Source of the DNA: an uncultured Sutterella sp.
GTDB taxonomy: Bacteria; Pseudomonadota; Gammaproteobacteria; Burkholderiales; Burkholderiaceae_F
Direction of reading: 5' to 3'
Length of the DNA stretch: 23,970 bases
NCBI GenBank assembly: GCA_900757865.1
Contig: CAAEPH010000053.1
Location: 1-23,970, forward strand
Shown in pieces: positions 14,887-22,941 of this stretch (within the stretch, counting starts at the first letter, position 1; every line of letters begins with the position of its first letter). The position numbers and the translations under genes are program-made. Below the pieces are notes generated by a model. The model worked only from the letters and a program-made list of their open reading frames with translations. It did no database searches and had not been told where the DNA came from.

Positions 14887-15338
14887 CTGATACAAAAACG
14901 CCGGAAGAGCGCAGTCGAAATATGAGTCGAATTCGTTCCGGAGACACCAAACCAGAGATGTTTGTCCGGAAGGCTCTGTTTGCTCTTGGCTATCGGTATC
15001 GGCTGCATCGCAAAGATCTTCCCGGGAAACCGGATATTGTGATGCCGGGCCGACGGATCGCTATTTTTGTGCACGGATGCTTTTGGCATCAGCATTCCGG
15101 CTGCCGTAAGGCGAATATTCCGGCATCGCATCGGGAATATTGGGTTCCGAAACTTGAGGCCAACGTCAAACGGGATTCGTCCGCACGGACGGTACTGCGT
15201 TGCTCTGGCTGGAGAGTTTTATGGATATGGGAGTGTGCTCTTCAAACCAAAGAAAAGCGTGAGGAGTTGCCGGCAATGCTTCGGGAATGGATTGAAAGCA
15301 ATGCCGGCGAAGGAGAAATACCTGTAGCGAGGGGTTAG
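14883..15338 (+). CDS. vsr: Very short patch repair endonuclease Vsr
   Basis: Nicks beside T:G mismatches left by deamination of 5-methylcytosine, limiting mutation caused by a C5 methyltransferase. The 151-residue length is normal. Signatures: TPEERSRNMSRIRSGDTKPE at the N-terminus, LPGKPDIVMPGRRIAIFVHG with the catalytic aspartate at residue 51, and CFWHQHSGC with histidines and a zinc cysteine, followed by YWVPKLEANVKRD and GWRVLWIWEC. The start is a GTG overlapping the recombinase stop. It converges on the cytosine methyltransferase with stop codons overlapping by 4 bases, its natural functional partner. Confidence 0.95.
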   Translation: MTDTKTPEERSRNMSRIRSGDTKPEMFVRKALFALGYRYRLHRKDLPGKPDIVMPGRRIAIFVHGCFWHQHSGCRKANIPASHREYWVPKLEANVKRDSSARTVLRCSGWRVLWIWECALQTKEKREELPAMLREWIESNAGEGEIPVARG

Positions 15339-16603
15339 TCGACGGAGAAACTTTTGGCAGGGAAAGAACCGACAGACGGATCTACGCTGTCGTATTCAAT
15401 GCCTTCAAAAGTCTTAAGAAGAGCGTCCAATATGACCTGCGCTCCGTCACAGGGAACGGCCATGCCGATCTGTTTGCGAACGCTTTCCTTCGAGCCGCAG
15501 AAGACGAAATCGTCGGGGAAGGTCTGCAGGCGGGCGCGTTCTCGGTTCGTGAGAGCTCTGTTCTCAGACCAGTGGTAGACATGCGTGCCGCCGCCTCCGG
15601 ACCCGGTAATTGTGTACGCGGGCTTACTTGAGTCCAAACGTCGGTAGATCTGAGATAGCCGGGCTCCTTTGACGTTGAGCTTCAAATGGTCCGGAAGCCG
15701 CCCTGCCTCTTCCGCTTGCCAGACATTCTCGCCCTCTCGGATGTAGGAGAGGCGTTCCTGAACAATCTTCGACTGTTTGGTTGCTTCCTGATTTGCGGCG
15801 AGCAGGGGAATGCCTTCCAGTGCCTCGGCACAGGTTTTGGTGATGCCGGTAGGTTTGGGTACTTTGAATGTGAGTCCCAGGTCCCCCCGGATGCCGACCA
15901 GAATGTAACGATGCCGGGCCTGAGGCACGCCGTATTCTTCAAAGCGGTAAAGGTTCGCGGTGACGTTGTATCCGAATTTTCCGGCGTGATTGAGTGCGTT
16001 CAAAATGATCTTAAAAGCTTTGCCGTCATTGGCTGAACTCAGACCGGATACGTTTTCTGCAAAGAAAAACAGAGGATTCACTCTGTCAATGTATTTCACA
16101 CCGTAAGAGAAGAGGCCTCCGTAATGCCCGTCAAGCCCTTTTGACTCGCCGACAAGAGAGAAGTCATTGCATGGGAAGCCGTACAGAAAGCCGTCGACGG
16201 CAGGAAGACTGTCAATGTCGAGTTTCCTGACGTCTTCACAGATGGACAGTGCCGAAGGTTCATTCCTCAAAACATTCTGTTTGTATGTTCTGCAGGTGTC
16301 TGGGTCATAGTCTGCGGCCCAGATATGCCGAAACGACAAATGTTCGGAGTGTGCGCGGTTGAGGGCAACACCGATTCCTCCAGGACCGGAAAACATCTCT
16401 CCCACACGCATCGGCGTTCCCAAGACAAGTTTGGGTATTCCCGCATTTGATCTTTCCGGAAGGGGTTTTTGATGTCTCTGGCTATACTCAACGATAAGTT
16501 CTCGAGCCTTTGTGCTCGGAGGAACATTTTCTGATTGGCAGGCCTCGCTGAAGAGCTGCATTTCATTTTCAGAAAGCCTGACTTTTAACTCGATATCTCG
16601 CAT
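15335..16603 (-). CDS. C5-cytosine DNA methyltransferase with RHH-like N-terminus
   Basis: Transfers methyl from SAM to carbon 5 of cytosine. From the ATG at 16603 (422 residues) it has motif I MFSGPGGIG (70-78), motif IV GFPCNDFS with catalytic C145, motif VI ENV (183-185), motif VIII QARHRYILVG (228-237), a target-recognition region of about 250-345, and late motifs ERARLQTFPDDF and IGMAVPC. The extra first 45 residues (IELKVRLSENEMQLFSEACQ onward) look like a ribbon-helix-helix domain: a basic strand followed by two helices. Such an extension may repress its own promoter. AGGG stands just before the chosen ATG; an ATG at 16648 would cross the candidate operator. It converges on vsr and diverges from the nuclease gene. 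The target sequence cannot be read. Confidence 0.93.
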   Translation of the reverse strand: MRDIELKVRLSENEMQLFSEACQSENVPPSTKARELIVEYSQRHQKPLPERSNAGIPKLVLGTPMRVGEMFSGPGGIGVALNRAHSEHLSFRHIWAADYDPDTCRTYKQNVLRNEPSALSICEDVRKLDIDSLPAVDGFLYGFPCNDFSLVGESKGLDGHYGGLFSYGVKYIDRVNPLFFFAENVSGLSSANDGKAFKIILNALNHAGKFGYNVTANLYRFEEYGVPQARHRYILVGIRGDLGLTFKVPKPTGITKTCAEALEGIPLLAANQEATKQSKIVQERLSYIREGENVWQAEEAGRLPDHLKLNVKGARLSQIYRRLDSSKPAYTITGSGGGGTHVYHWSENRALTNRERARLQTFPDDFVFCGSKESVRKQIGMAVPCDGAQVILDALLKTFEGIEYDSVDPSVGSFPAKSFSVD

Positions 16604-16607
16604 TAGT

Positions 16608-16635
16608 TGCCCTGTTTGCTGCCCTAAAAGGGGCA
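16608..16635. promoter_or_regulatory. Candidate operator between methyltransferase and endonuclease genes
   Basis: Two direct copies of TGCCCT (16608-16613 and 16620-16625) are spaced 12 bases apart, and the second forms an inverted repeat with GGGGCA (TGCCC, 6 bases, GGGCA). The array covers the methyltransferase ribosome site. Repeats at this spacing suit an RHH-type dimer. Confidence 0.4.
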
Positions 16636-16688
16636 TTGATCGGAGCATTTTAGCGCAAGCGTCCGGGAGGAGTATAGTCTATCGAAAA

Positions 16689-18266
16689 ATGTGGATGTTC
16701 CCTCGGAACATTCGACGAATTGAGCCGTGGAAGCTTGTGCAGATTGCCAAGCTTTTGGATTCTTGCACGGGCGGAGTTTCCAACCAAGAAGTTCAGGATG
16801 AGCTGTATAAACAGCTGTCTGCATTAGGACTGAAAGTCAAAGCCAATGAATACGGCGTTGCAAATTCCGGAGGGATGAGAACTTATTTTGCACAGCTGGC
16901 TTGTCTGGGCCTCTTTTGGCTGGACCGCAAGCGGAATATGTATGCTACTACGTATGCTGGGGAACAGCTGATAAGCGGGAATAATCCTGCGGCAATTCTT
17001 CGCTGTCAGCTGCTGCGGATGCAGTATCCCTCTGTGTACGGTTTGGGATCTCAGGTCAGGATCCATCCGAATCTCAAAGTCAAACCGTTTGTATTTCTGG
17101 TCAGGCTTCTGCGGGACGAAAGGCTGGGCTGCGAGCTGTCCTGTCAGGACATGGCAGTGCCGGTTATTTACGGCAGAACGGATGCTGATTATGAGCACTG
17201 TGTAACCAAGATTCTTGATCTTCGTAAGAACGGAGATTTAAGTACTGTCATTGATTCTGTTGACGATGTCAGAACTCCAAAACGCTTCCGAGAGAATGAT
17301 CCGGAGAAAGATCTTCAGATGGGGATGATCGATGCAGTCGAAATTGCGAACACAGCCAAGAACTATCTGTTGGCATCACAGCTGATTGTGCCCTGTGATG
17401 ACGATGCAAAGACTTTTTCTCTTACCAGGGATCCGGCGATACTTACTGAAATTCGCCCCTGGCTGGAAGAAGGAGAAATTATTGAAAAGCTGGATGCTGA
17501 TCATCAGGAAGCCTGGCAACAACGGTTTGGACGGTTGGATAAGACAAAGGCAGTCAGGTCTATCAATAAGAAGAGTGCTGACGGATTCAAAACGCTGATC
17601 CAAGCTGCGTTTATCAATGCAGTGACAGCCTCTCCTTACGGTATCGACCCTCGAAACTTTGTCATGGATGAGGCGGCAAAGTGGGGAAAATCGACGTCAG
17701 AGGTTGCAAAGATTGTCAATCCTCTGCTGTCACGAAAACGTACCATTGAGAGAGAAACGGTCATGCTGGCTGCGGCGTCGGGCGGCAGGGAAGCCCTTAA
17801 ATTGGAGTTGGCTGTGACGAATCTATTTCGTCAGCTAGGTTTTGATTTGTCTGAGCATATCGGACAGAAGAAAGCTCCACGAGCGGGAGGTTATCCTGAT
17901 ATTAGAGTCCAAGCATCGTCTATTGCTTCATGCGGGTTTGTGGACACTAAAGCGACGATGACGTACAGTTTGCCAATTGGCGATACGGTGAAGTTACAGA
18001 CTTACTATAAGGAATGCTGGCAGGAGTTTCCTGATCACAGCAAGGTGGAATTCTTTGTGTATGTTGCAGGCGGGTTCGGGAGATCTGATGCAACGATCAA
18101 GGCGTTGCTGAAAAAGTGCGCTGAAAATTTTGGTCGTCCTGTTTCTGCAGTAACCGTTTCTGCGCTGTTGGACTTGGCAGAAATGACAGGGCCCTCATCG
18201 GTAATGCAAGTCATGAACAAATTGAAGGAGAGTGACCTCTTCACAGCGGCAAGTGTGTTGATGTGA
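16689..18266 (+). CDS. Type II restriction endonuclease with FokI/AlwI-like nuclease domain
   Basis: A 525-residue protein predicted to cut DNA lacking the neighbour's methylation. The C-terminal domain has a PD-(D/E)XK core: GGYPDI (401-405), the D-T-K of GFVDTKAT (419-421), then SLPIG (427-431) and a YYKECW helix. The order VDTKA...LPIG...Y..E is that of the FokI cleavage domain. The N-terminal part (1-350), with helical and winged-helix-like segments, presumably reads the target, so a type IIS enzyme cutting away from its site is likely. The start is uncertain: ATG 16689 or 16695 gives a sensible N-terminus, but the strong GGGAGGAG lies 16 bases upstream; the frame stays open back to 16512, overlapping the methyltransferase. 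Divergent from the methyltransferase; ends at a shared terminator. Confidence 0.85.
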   Translation: MWMFPRNIRRIEPWKLVQIAKLLDSCTGGVSNQEVQDELYKQLSALGLKVKANEYGVANSGGMRTYFAQLACLGLFWLDRKRNMYATTYAGEQLISGNNPAAILRCQLLRMQYPSVYGLGSQVRIHPNLKVKPFVFLVRLLRDERLGCELSCQDMAVPVIYGRTDADYEHCVTKILDLRKNGDLSTVIDSVDDVRTPKRFRENDPEKDLQMGMIDAVEIANTAKNYLLASQLIVPCDDDAKTFSLTRDPAILTEIRPWLEEGEIIEKLDADHQEAWQQRFGRLDKTKAVRSINKKSADGFKTLIQAAFINAVTASPYGIDPRNFVMDEAAKWGKSTSEVAKIVNPLLSRKRTIERETVMLAAASGGREALKLELAVTNLFRQLGFDLSEHIGQKKAPRAGGYPDIRVQASSIASCGFVDTKATMTYSLPIGDTVKLQTYYKECWQEFPDHSKVEFFVYVAGGFGRSDATIKALLKKCAENFGRPVSAVTVSALLDLAEMTGPSSVMQVMNKLKESDLFTAASVLM

Positions 18267-18304
18267 AAAAAGTCTGCAGGATGATTGTAACTGCAGACTT
18301 TCTG
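18266..18304. terminator. Bidirectional terminator between the endonuclease and the GHKL operon
   Basis: AAAGTCTGCAG (18269-18279) and CTGCAGACTTT (18291-18301) make an 11-bp perfect stem with an 11-base loop. An A-run precedes it, giving six Ts on the minus strand, and TTTCT follows on the plus strand. It serves both convergent units. Confidence 0.85.
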
Positions 18305-18306
18305 AT

Positions 18307-19083
18307 TCAGGCTTTAACAAAAATGGTAGGCAACTGGCTTTTTATTGTGTGGTATAGCTCCTCATAAGGAAGTGCCTCTAACATAGCGCCGCCGTACCAT
18401 CGAAACAGGTGTGGCCAAAACTGACGTTCTGCTCCTCTGGCAGAGAGATATTGAGCAATATCTCCATTTGGATGAAGCCGTCGTTCTAGTAAAAAAGAGA
18501 TGATGACGTTCCTTAAAGTTGCACTTGAAAATGTAGCGCGTTCAATCATGTTCATAATTGGATCCGTTGCACGGTCAGTCCAACTTAAGGCTTTTTCCAA
18601 GGAAAGATCACTGAATAAACAAGTACTAGCCCGATCTTCTTGGAGCATTTCGTCTGTCCATCTGGTTGTTATGTAGGCTCTAGATGCTAAGCATCTATTA
18701 AATGCTTTATGGTGGCTTGAGATAAAGAAGAAGTAATTTTTTTTAATTTTAGGTTGGTAGCATTGAAGGAGATATTTGTGAGAAAGTAATGACCAAAATT
18801 CACACGAAGTTTGTATGGCGTAATCAAGTGTTCCGAGATTTTTGTAAAGGTACAGGCCAAGCTCTTTGCCATTTAGTGCGACACTATCAAGGCTTCCCGG
18901 GATAGGATAGTGTTGCAGTTCAAAGCTTGGAGAGGTCACTCCGTTTTTATTCAAAAAAATATTTGTCCAATCCCATAGTTCTTTAGAGGTCTTTGCGTTA
19001 ATGTAATGGGTCTTGTTGTCTTCGAAAGATTGCTTAAGAATTTCGTAGGATTTATTCGAAAATATCTCAACATAACTAGTCAT
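18307..19083 (-). CDS. Uncharacterised 258-residue protein, last gene of the GHKL operon (DUF6339-like)
   Basis: A soluble protein with no signal peptide or membrane span. The N-terminal part has helical stretches (IFSNKSYEILKQSFEDNK), the middle is aromatic-rich, and the C-terminal third carries ISFLLERRLHPNGDIAQYLS and WPHLFRWYGGAMLEALPYEE. That C-terminal pattern and its position after a GHKL ATPase remind me of DUF6339 proteins, but the match is from memory and weak. Its ATG overlaps the end of the preceding gene by 8 bases, and the operon's terminator follows directly. Base composition is noticeably more AT-rich than the methyltransferase and endonuclease. Function unknown; co-translation implies it works with the ATPase. 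Confidence 0.75.
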   Translation of the reverse strand: MTSYVEIFSNKSYEILKQSFEDNKTHYINAKTSKELWDWTNIFLNKNGVTSPSFELQHYPIPGSLDSVALNGKELGLYLYKNLGTLDYAIQTSCEFWSLLSHKYLLQCYQPKIKKNYFFFISSHHKAFNRCLASRAYITTRWTDEMLQEDRASTCLFSDLSLEKALSWTDRATDPIMNMIERATFSSATLRNVIISFLLERRLHPNGDIAQYLSARGAERQFWPHLFRWYGGAMLEALPYEELYHTIKSQLPTIFVKA

Positions 19084-20017
19084 TTATGCTTCCTAAGATT
19101 TTTGAGAAAGGAGAACCCATTAGGATTTCAGAATGCAATAGAGCATCCGATACATCTGTACTTGGAAATTTCACATTGTTAGCAATTAAAGAACGCTCAA
19201 TGCTTTGATACCATACCGTTTCCTTGCAATCATCGGCTGCAGAAGAACCTTTCTCATAAAGTGATGACAAGATATTGGCCAGAGCGGGCTGCAGAATTAG
19301 TGCTGAGAGTAATTCTGTGCTGTTTGCTTTCTCAAGAGCAGCTATCTGATTGAAGACAGATTGATTAATCGTTATTACTATGTGATCATTCCCGTCATCA
19401 ATTCGGCAGTCAAAAATCTTATCTGTTGAACCAGTGGTGTCTTTTTGCAATACGAAAATAGAATTGATGTTATAATTAACATTTTCTCTTCTAATTTCGA
19501 AGAATGGGCTAACGAGATAGTAAGCGCAGACTCTTCCTGGATTTAGAGTAATTTCTATTGTTTCTTGATACTCTAGATCATAGTGTTCCCATACAGAATT
19601 TTTTTTAGCAATGGCCGCAACCTCAATAGTAGATTTTCCGATCATGCTGTTAACGGGTAAGGGTATACGAAATTCTTTACAAATCTCATCGGCATCTTTG
19701 CTATGGTCTGATAATAATAATTTATTTGTCAGTTCCGTGCACTGATTAAGTTTAGATTTTGATGAGAATATTTTTGTGAAAAAAGATACGTCCCCGGAAT
19801 TGATTAGTTTTATTAATTCATTGCATTTAAGTTTGATGTTGATGTCTATGTACCCATTCCCGTTAAATGAAGAAGGGTCATCGTCAACGTTAATTTTGCA
19901 ATTGGTAATGGACGCGTTAAAAAAGCTTCCTTTTAGGAAGTCTTCGTTTTTCTCAATTGATTCCTCAATATTTTCTGACCCGTAGAGGCATGGTCCTGTA
20001 AATTTATTTGATCCCAT
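19076..20017 (-). CDS. Uncharacterised 313-residue protein, third gene of the GHKL operon
   Basis: No recognised domain. The N-terminal half is strand-rich (FFNASITNCKINVDDDP; GYIDINIKLKCNELIKL); the centre has alternating beta pattern (IEVAAIAKK, YQETIEITLNPGRVCAYYL); and the C-terminal third is helical, with LLSALILQPALANILSSLYE followed by ETVWYQSIERSLI. I have seen this LSALI..PAL..L.......WY.SIE pattern in proteins encoded beside GHKL ATPases, though I cannot name the family. It overlaps the ATPase gene by 14 bases and the next gene by 8. Low GC, like its downstream neighbour. Possibly a structural or substrate-recognition subunit; that is inference. Confidence 0.78.
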   Translation of the reverse strand: MGSNKFTGPCLYGSENIEESIEKNEDFLKGSFFNASITNCKINVDDDPSSFNGNGYIDINIKLKCNELIKLINSGDVSFFTKIFSSKSKLNQCTELTNKLLLSDHSKDADEICKEFRIPLPVNSMIGKSTIEVAAIAKKNSVWEHYDLEYQETIEITLNPGRVCAYYLVSPFFEIRRENVNYNINSIFVLQKDTTGSTDKIFDCRIDDGNDHIVITINQSVFNQIAALEKANSTELLSALILQPALANILSSLYEKGSSAADDCKETVWYQSIERSLIANNVKFPSTDVSDALLHSEILMGSPFSKILGSIND

Positions 20018-21947
20018 CGAATGAAACTCTTATCGTGCTCATTAATTTTTCTTGAAGGCTAATTTTTATGCTTATTCGTCTATTTGAGAAGTTACTGATG
20101 TTTATATCTCTTCCGTTAATTGATGCTTGAGCGCCTACAGAGGATATTATTTTTGATGGATTTAGCCTGCAGTCACTTTCTTCAATAGTTTCAGATGGAA
20201 TAAAAAATAACTTCATTCGTAAAGAAGAGTAAGCATTAGGAGCGTTGAATCGAAGCAGATATATTCCTTGACTAGCATCGATGGCTAATATATTCGTCAG
20301 GATATTTACTGCTCTTTCCGCAGGTAGATGTCCGTCGTCATTTCCCCCCGGCCATTCATGAGTAATATCTTCTTCATCTTTCGGTCGTCTGTCCCCACTG
20401 TGGCGTTCCTTCTTCGGGGAGGAAGTACTTTCCTTCCCTTTTCCTGGTGAGTCGTTTTCTTTCTTCGTTACAGTTTTAGGTCTGATATTTGTGAATCCTA
20501 ACGGCCTAAGAGGAAGATCGGTGATGGAATTACCAGCTCCTGTATCACCTAAAAGAGAGACATTTCTAACAATTACGCTGTCTTCAGAGGTGCTCTGCAG
20601 TACTTTTTTAAGCAACGCTCGTGTCTGAGTTCGAAGAAATGCTTGAATTTCCTTCGCATCAGAGAGTTTTTCGTAATCAGATATGTTGTCAGCTTTCCAA
20701 GTGAGATGATCTGGTCCCTCTAATAACCGAAGGAGCTTATTTGTTTCATCATCCGTAACATGCAAGAGAAAGGCAAGAGGCTTCCCAGCTCCAATTCGAA
20801 AATCCTTTTGCCATGGCTGATCAATTCTCATTCCGACCGATCTGGCCGCATATGTAATTTTTTCATCGGCTTCAAGGTCAATGAACAGATTGGCAAGTTC
20901 TCGTCCGCTATGATCACAGAGTGGATGCAACTCTAGACGGTCATCAAAGTACTTGATCAAAAACTCTGCGTGCGAAGTATTTTCATTCAAAGTCTCGCTG
21001 TATTCTCGGATATAGGTTTTCACGAAATCAGAAGCATCGGATGCGTTAGCAATCGAGACAAAGCGAAGACCATCCTGTGAAAATGATGCCGTAACAAGCC
21101 CATTTTTAATAGCCGGAGCAAAGTTATAGATAAAGCTCCAGACAATATTGATTCCATCACGAGTCAGTTGATGAATTTGAGAGGATTCGATAAAACCATC
21201 CTGACCGACGTCGTGAATATCAATAATGAAAATATCGGTTCCGAAGTCGTTTGCCTGACGTCTCTTGAAACGGGAACTTGCAACGTCACGCATCGGAATA
21301 TTGCCTTCGTAACCTTCGCCAAAATGAAAATGGGGGCTCCAGTATCCTTTGTGCATCGGATCAGAAGACTCTTTTTTCTTCGATGTCGCGTAGCCGACGC
21401 CTTGGAATCTGTAAGCATTGCTTTTTCGACCAAGGGATCCGTAAAAAACCTGCCTGCGTGCAGAGTTGACTAAATTCGCTCCGCTGCCAAGGCCAAAAGA
21501 ACCGCCCTGACTTCCTGTTTTGGTAGAACGGTTTTGGGCTAGAACCAGTGAATGCCATGAACACGAATCAGTGCCATCGTAGTCGAGACCACTCGTATTA
21601 TGGTCCCCGATTCTCAGAGTCCAGAAGGCGTCTTTCTTCATCGCCTGGTTGATGCCGGGATACCACCTTCCTCGTTCGGTTTCTTTCTTGTCGGTGTACC
21701 GCTCATTCCATTTTTTGTTGTAGTCAGCATGGCAGGGAATATCTTCTCGGTTGAATCGAATCAATTCGAAGTCCATATGGACAGGAGGTTCGCCGGATGT
21801 ATGTGCGTCAATAGCGTTTTGAGTTGTTTCACGAACGAGGTAATTCAGACCGCGAAATTGTTCTCCAGGAAAGGTATCTCCAAGATCACAGCTTCCTGCA
21901 TCAACAGGAAACCAGCCTGGAAGGTTATGAACGTCAGTAGAAGTCAT
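20004..21947 (-). CDS. GHKL-fold ATPase, MutL/MORC-like
   Basis: A 647-residue protein with an N-terminal GHKL (Hsp90/MutL/MORC) ATPase fold. Motif N reads RETTQNAIDAH (39-49), with catalytic Glu40 and Mg-binding Asn44. Motif G1 is GDHNTSGL (114-121), a degenerate DxGxG keeping the ATP-contacting Asp115. The lid motif G2 is GSQGGSFGLG (145-154). A following domain (about 230-400) with RSVGMRI at 369-375 fits the S5-like domain that completes the catalytic site in this group. Residues about 490-530 are a charged, probably disordered linker (many K, E, D, S), then a C-terminal beta domain. ATP-driven clamp closure on DNA is the likely action. AAGGG lies about 9 bases before the ATG, 18 bases after the small gene. 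No separate nuclease motif is evident. Confidence 0.86.
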   Translation of the reverse strand: MTSTDVHNLPGWFPVDAGSCDLGDTFPGEQFRGLNYLVRETTQNAIDAHTSGEPPVHMDFELIRFNREDIPCHADYNKKWNERYTDKKETERGRWYPGINQAMKKDAFWTLRIGDHNTSGLDYDGTDSCSWHSLVLAQNRSTKTGSQGGSFGLGSGANLVNSARRQVFYGSLGRKSNAYRFQGVGYATSKKKESSDPMHKGYWSPHFHFGEGYEGNIPMRDVASSRFKRRQANDFGTDIFIIDIHDVGQDGFIESSQIHQLTRDGINIVWSFIYNFAPAIKNGLVTASFSQDGLRFVSIANASDASDFVKTYIREYSETLNENTSHAEFLIKYFDDRLELHPLCDHSGRELANLFIDLEADEKITYAARSVGMRIDQPWQKDFRIGAGKPLAFLLHVTDDETNKLLRLLEGPDHLTWKADNISDYEKLSDAKEIQAFLRTQTRALLKKVLQSTSEDSVIVRNVSLLGDTGAGNSITDLPLRPLGFTNIRPKTVTKKENDSPGKGKESTSSPKKERHSGDRRPKDEEDITHEWPGGNDDGHLPAERAVNILTNILAIDASQGIYLLRFNAPNAYSSLRMKLFFIPSETIEESDCRLNPSKIISSVGAQASINGRDINISNFSNRRISIKISLQEKLMSTIRVSFDGIK

Positions 21948-21965
21948 AAACGGATTCCCTTAGGT

Positions 21966-22196
21966 TCAGAACGAAAAAGTTTTGTCCGACTCGGCTTCGG
22001 TTTTTTTCAATTTTTTATCGATGCTCTCGACAGCCTTGTTTAGAGCACTGATCATCTTCTTTGCTTCTTCGTCTGTCCACTCGTAGTTATTGCGATTGGC
22101 CAGATTCTCAATCAGCTTGAGCTGTTTCAGCGCAGCATTCATTCGTGCTACAGCAAGACGGCGAAAACGATCATTTTTACTTTCAGAAGCAGACAT
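21966..22196 (-). CDS. Small helical protein heading the GHKL operon
   Basis: A 76-residue, charged, all-helical protein. Its core, FRRLAVARMNAALKQLKLIE, continues LANRNNYEWTDEEAKKMISA and ends in an amphipathic helix. I recognise this as a recurring small-protein pattern (R-x-A-x-x-R, then L-I-x-N-L-x-N-R-x-N-Y-E-x-T-x-E-E) found beside ATPase and restriction genes, without an assigned role. GGAG lies 8 bases before the ATG, and a good sigma70 promoter with operator-like repeats lies upstream. It could be a regulator, an adaptor, or an antitoxin-like partner; the sequence does not decide. Confidence 0.82.
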   Translation of the reverse strand: MSASESKNDRFRRLAVARMNAALKQLKLIENLANRNNYEWTDEEAKKMISALNKAVESIDKKLKKTEAESDKTFSF

Positions 22197-22238
22197 AGAA
22201 CTAACTCCATAGGGAACATGTTAAGTGATATTGTGTTA

Positions 22239-22267
22239 ACTATACATGTAAGAGGGGATATTTTCAA
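22239..22267 (-). promoter_or_regulatory. Sigma70 promoter of the GHKL operon
   Basis: On the minus strand TTGAAA (22262-22267) is followed after exactly 17 bases by TATAGT (22239-22244), a near-consensus promoter about 43 bases before the first start codon. Confidence 0.75.
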
Positions 22268-22310
22268 CTATATTTATGAAATATAGTTCTTAGGAACGTA
22301 TATATAGTTC
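22266..22310. promoter_or_regulatory. Operator-like repeats over and upstream of the GHKL operon -35
   Basis: AACTATATTT (22266-22275) and AAATATAGTT (22279-22288) form a perfect 10-bp inverted repeat with a 3-base centre, touching the -35. ATATAGTTC recurs at 22281-22289 and 22302-22310, exactly 21 bases apart, about two helical turns. Confidence 0.65.
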
Positions 22311-22315
22311 GTATG

Positions 22316-22941
22316 ATTGATGGATTTTGTGTGATTGTTCCTAGAATATAGGGAATGTGTTGCGCTTCATAGGACGATAAATAGGACACGTTCACGTGGC
22401 GGATAAGAGAACGCTTGCTGAAGAGCGAACTTTTACCGTTAGGAACTCCTGATTAATCATGTCGACGACTCAGTGATCTTCTTAAATAATGTCAAACGCC
22501 ACCTCTTCGTTTTCTTCAGATCATTGAGGTGTTCATGACGCTGTTTGGAGCTACTCTTGCTGTAAGAGTTTGAGCCTTTATCCTCTTTTGAAGCAGGTTG
22601 TCGTGGTCTGAAGCACAGGACTTTTTGCAGTCGAGATCAACAACCTCGTTATCCATTGTCGTCCTTGTTCCAAGGCCATCACGGCTGACGAGGATAGTGA
22701 AAAGTGAAGTCTTGCCTTTGGATCTTGGAAAGCAAGATAAGCAAATAATGTCGTCGTAGAACTGTTCTTTTGTGTCGACAATGAGACGGAAGATGATTCA
22801 GGAGGAGTTGTTCAAGCAGGGAGAAACATTTATTTGATGTTCTCATAACTATATGAAAACATGAGAGATATTAAGCATTGCGGAGAGCTATAGAGAGGGG
22901 CATTGCTGAAAAGTTCTATTCCAGCTACGAATGGTCAAACA
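22316..22941. other. Intergenic stretch with a possible degraded gene
   Basis: About 630 bases without a confident gene. On the minus strand a frame stays open for 93 codons (22516-22797) and reads moderately like protein (FRLIVDTKEQFYDDIICL, then MDNEVVDLDCKK), but it has no start codon until ATG 22656. A second minus frame, ending near 22470, carries LNDLKKTKRWRLTLFKKI. Together these look like pieces of one broken gene. No RNA gene, CRISPR or terminal repeat is seen. Confidence 0.35.

Noticed and set aside
16512..16688. Extended N-terminus of the restriction endonuclease
   Set aside because: The 59 extra codons overlap the methyltransferase start region antisense and read as its shadow; the ATG at 16689 gives a sensible N-terminus.
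22578..22781. 67-codon minus-strand frame starting at TTG
   Set aside because: It has low-complexity Ser/Thr content and no ribosome site; a different frame over the same bases is more protein-like.
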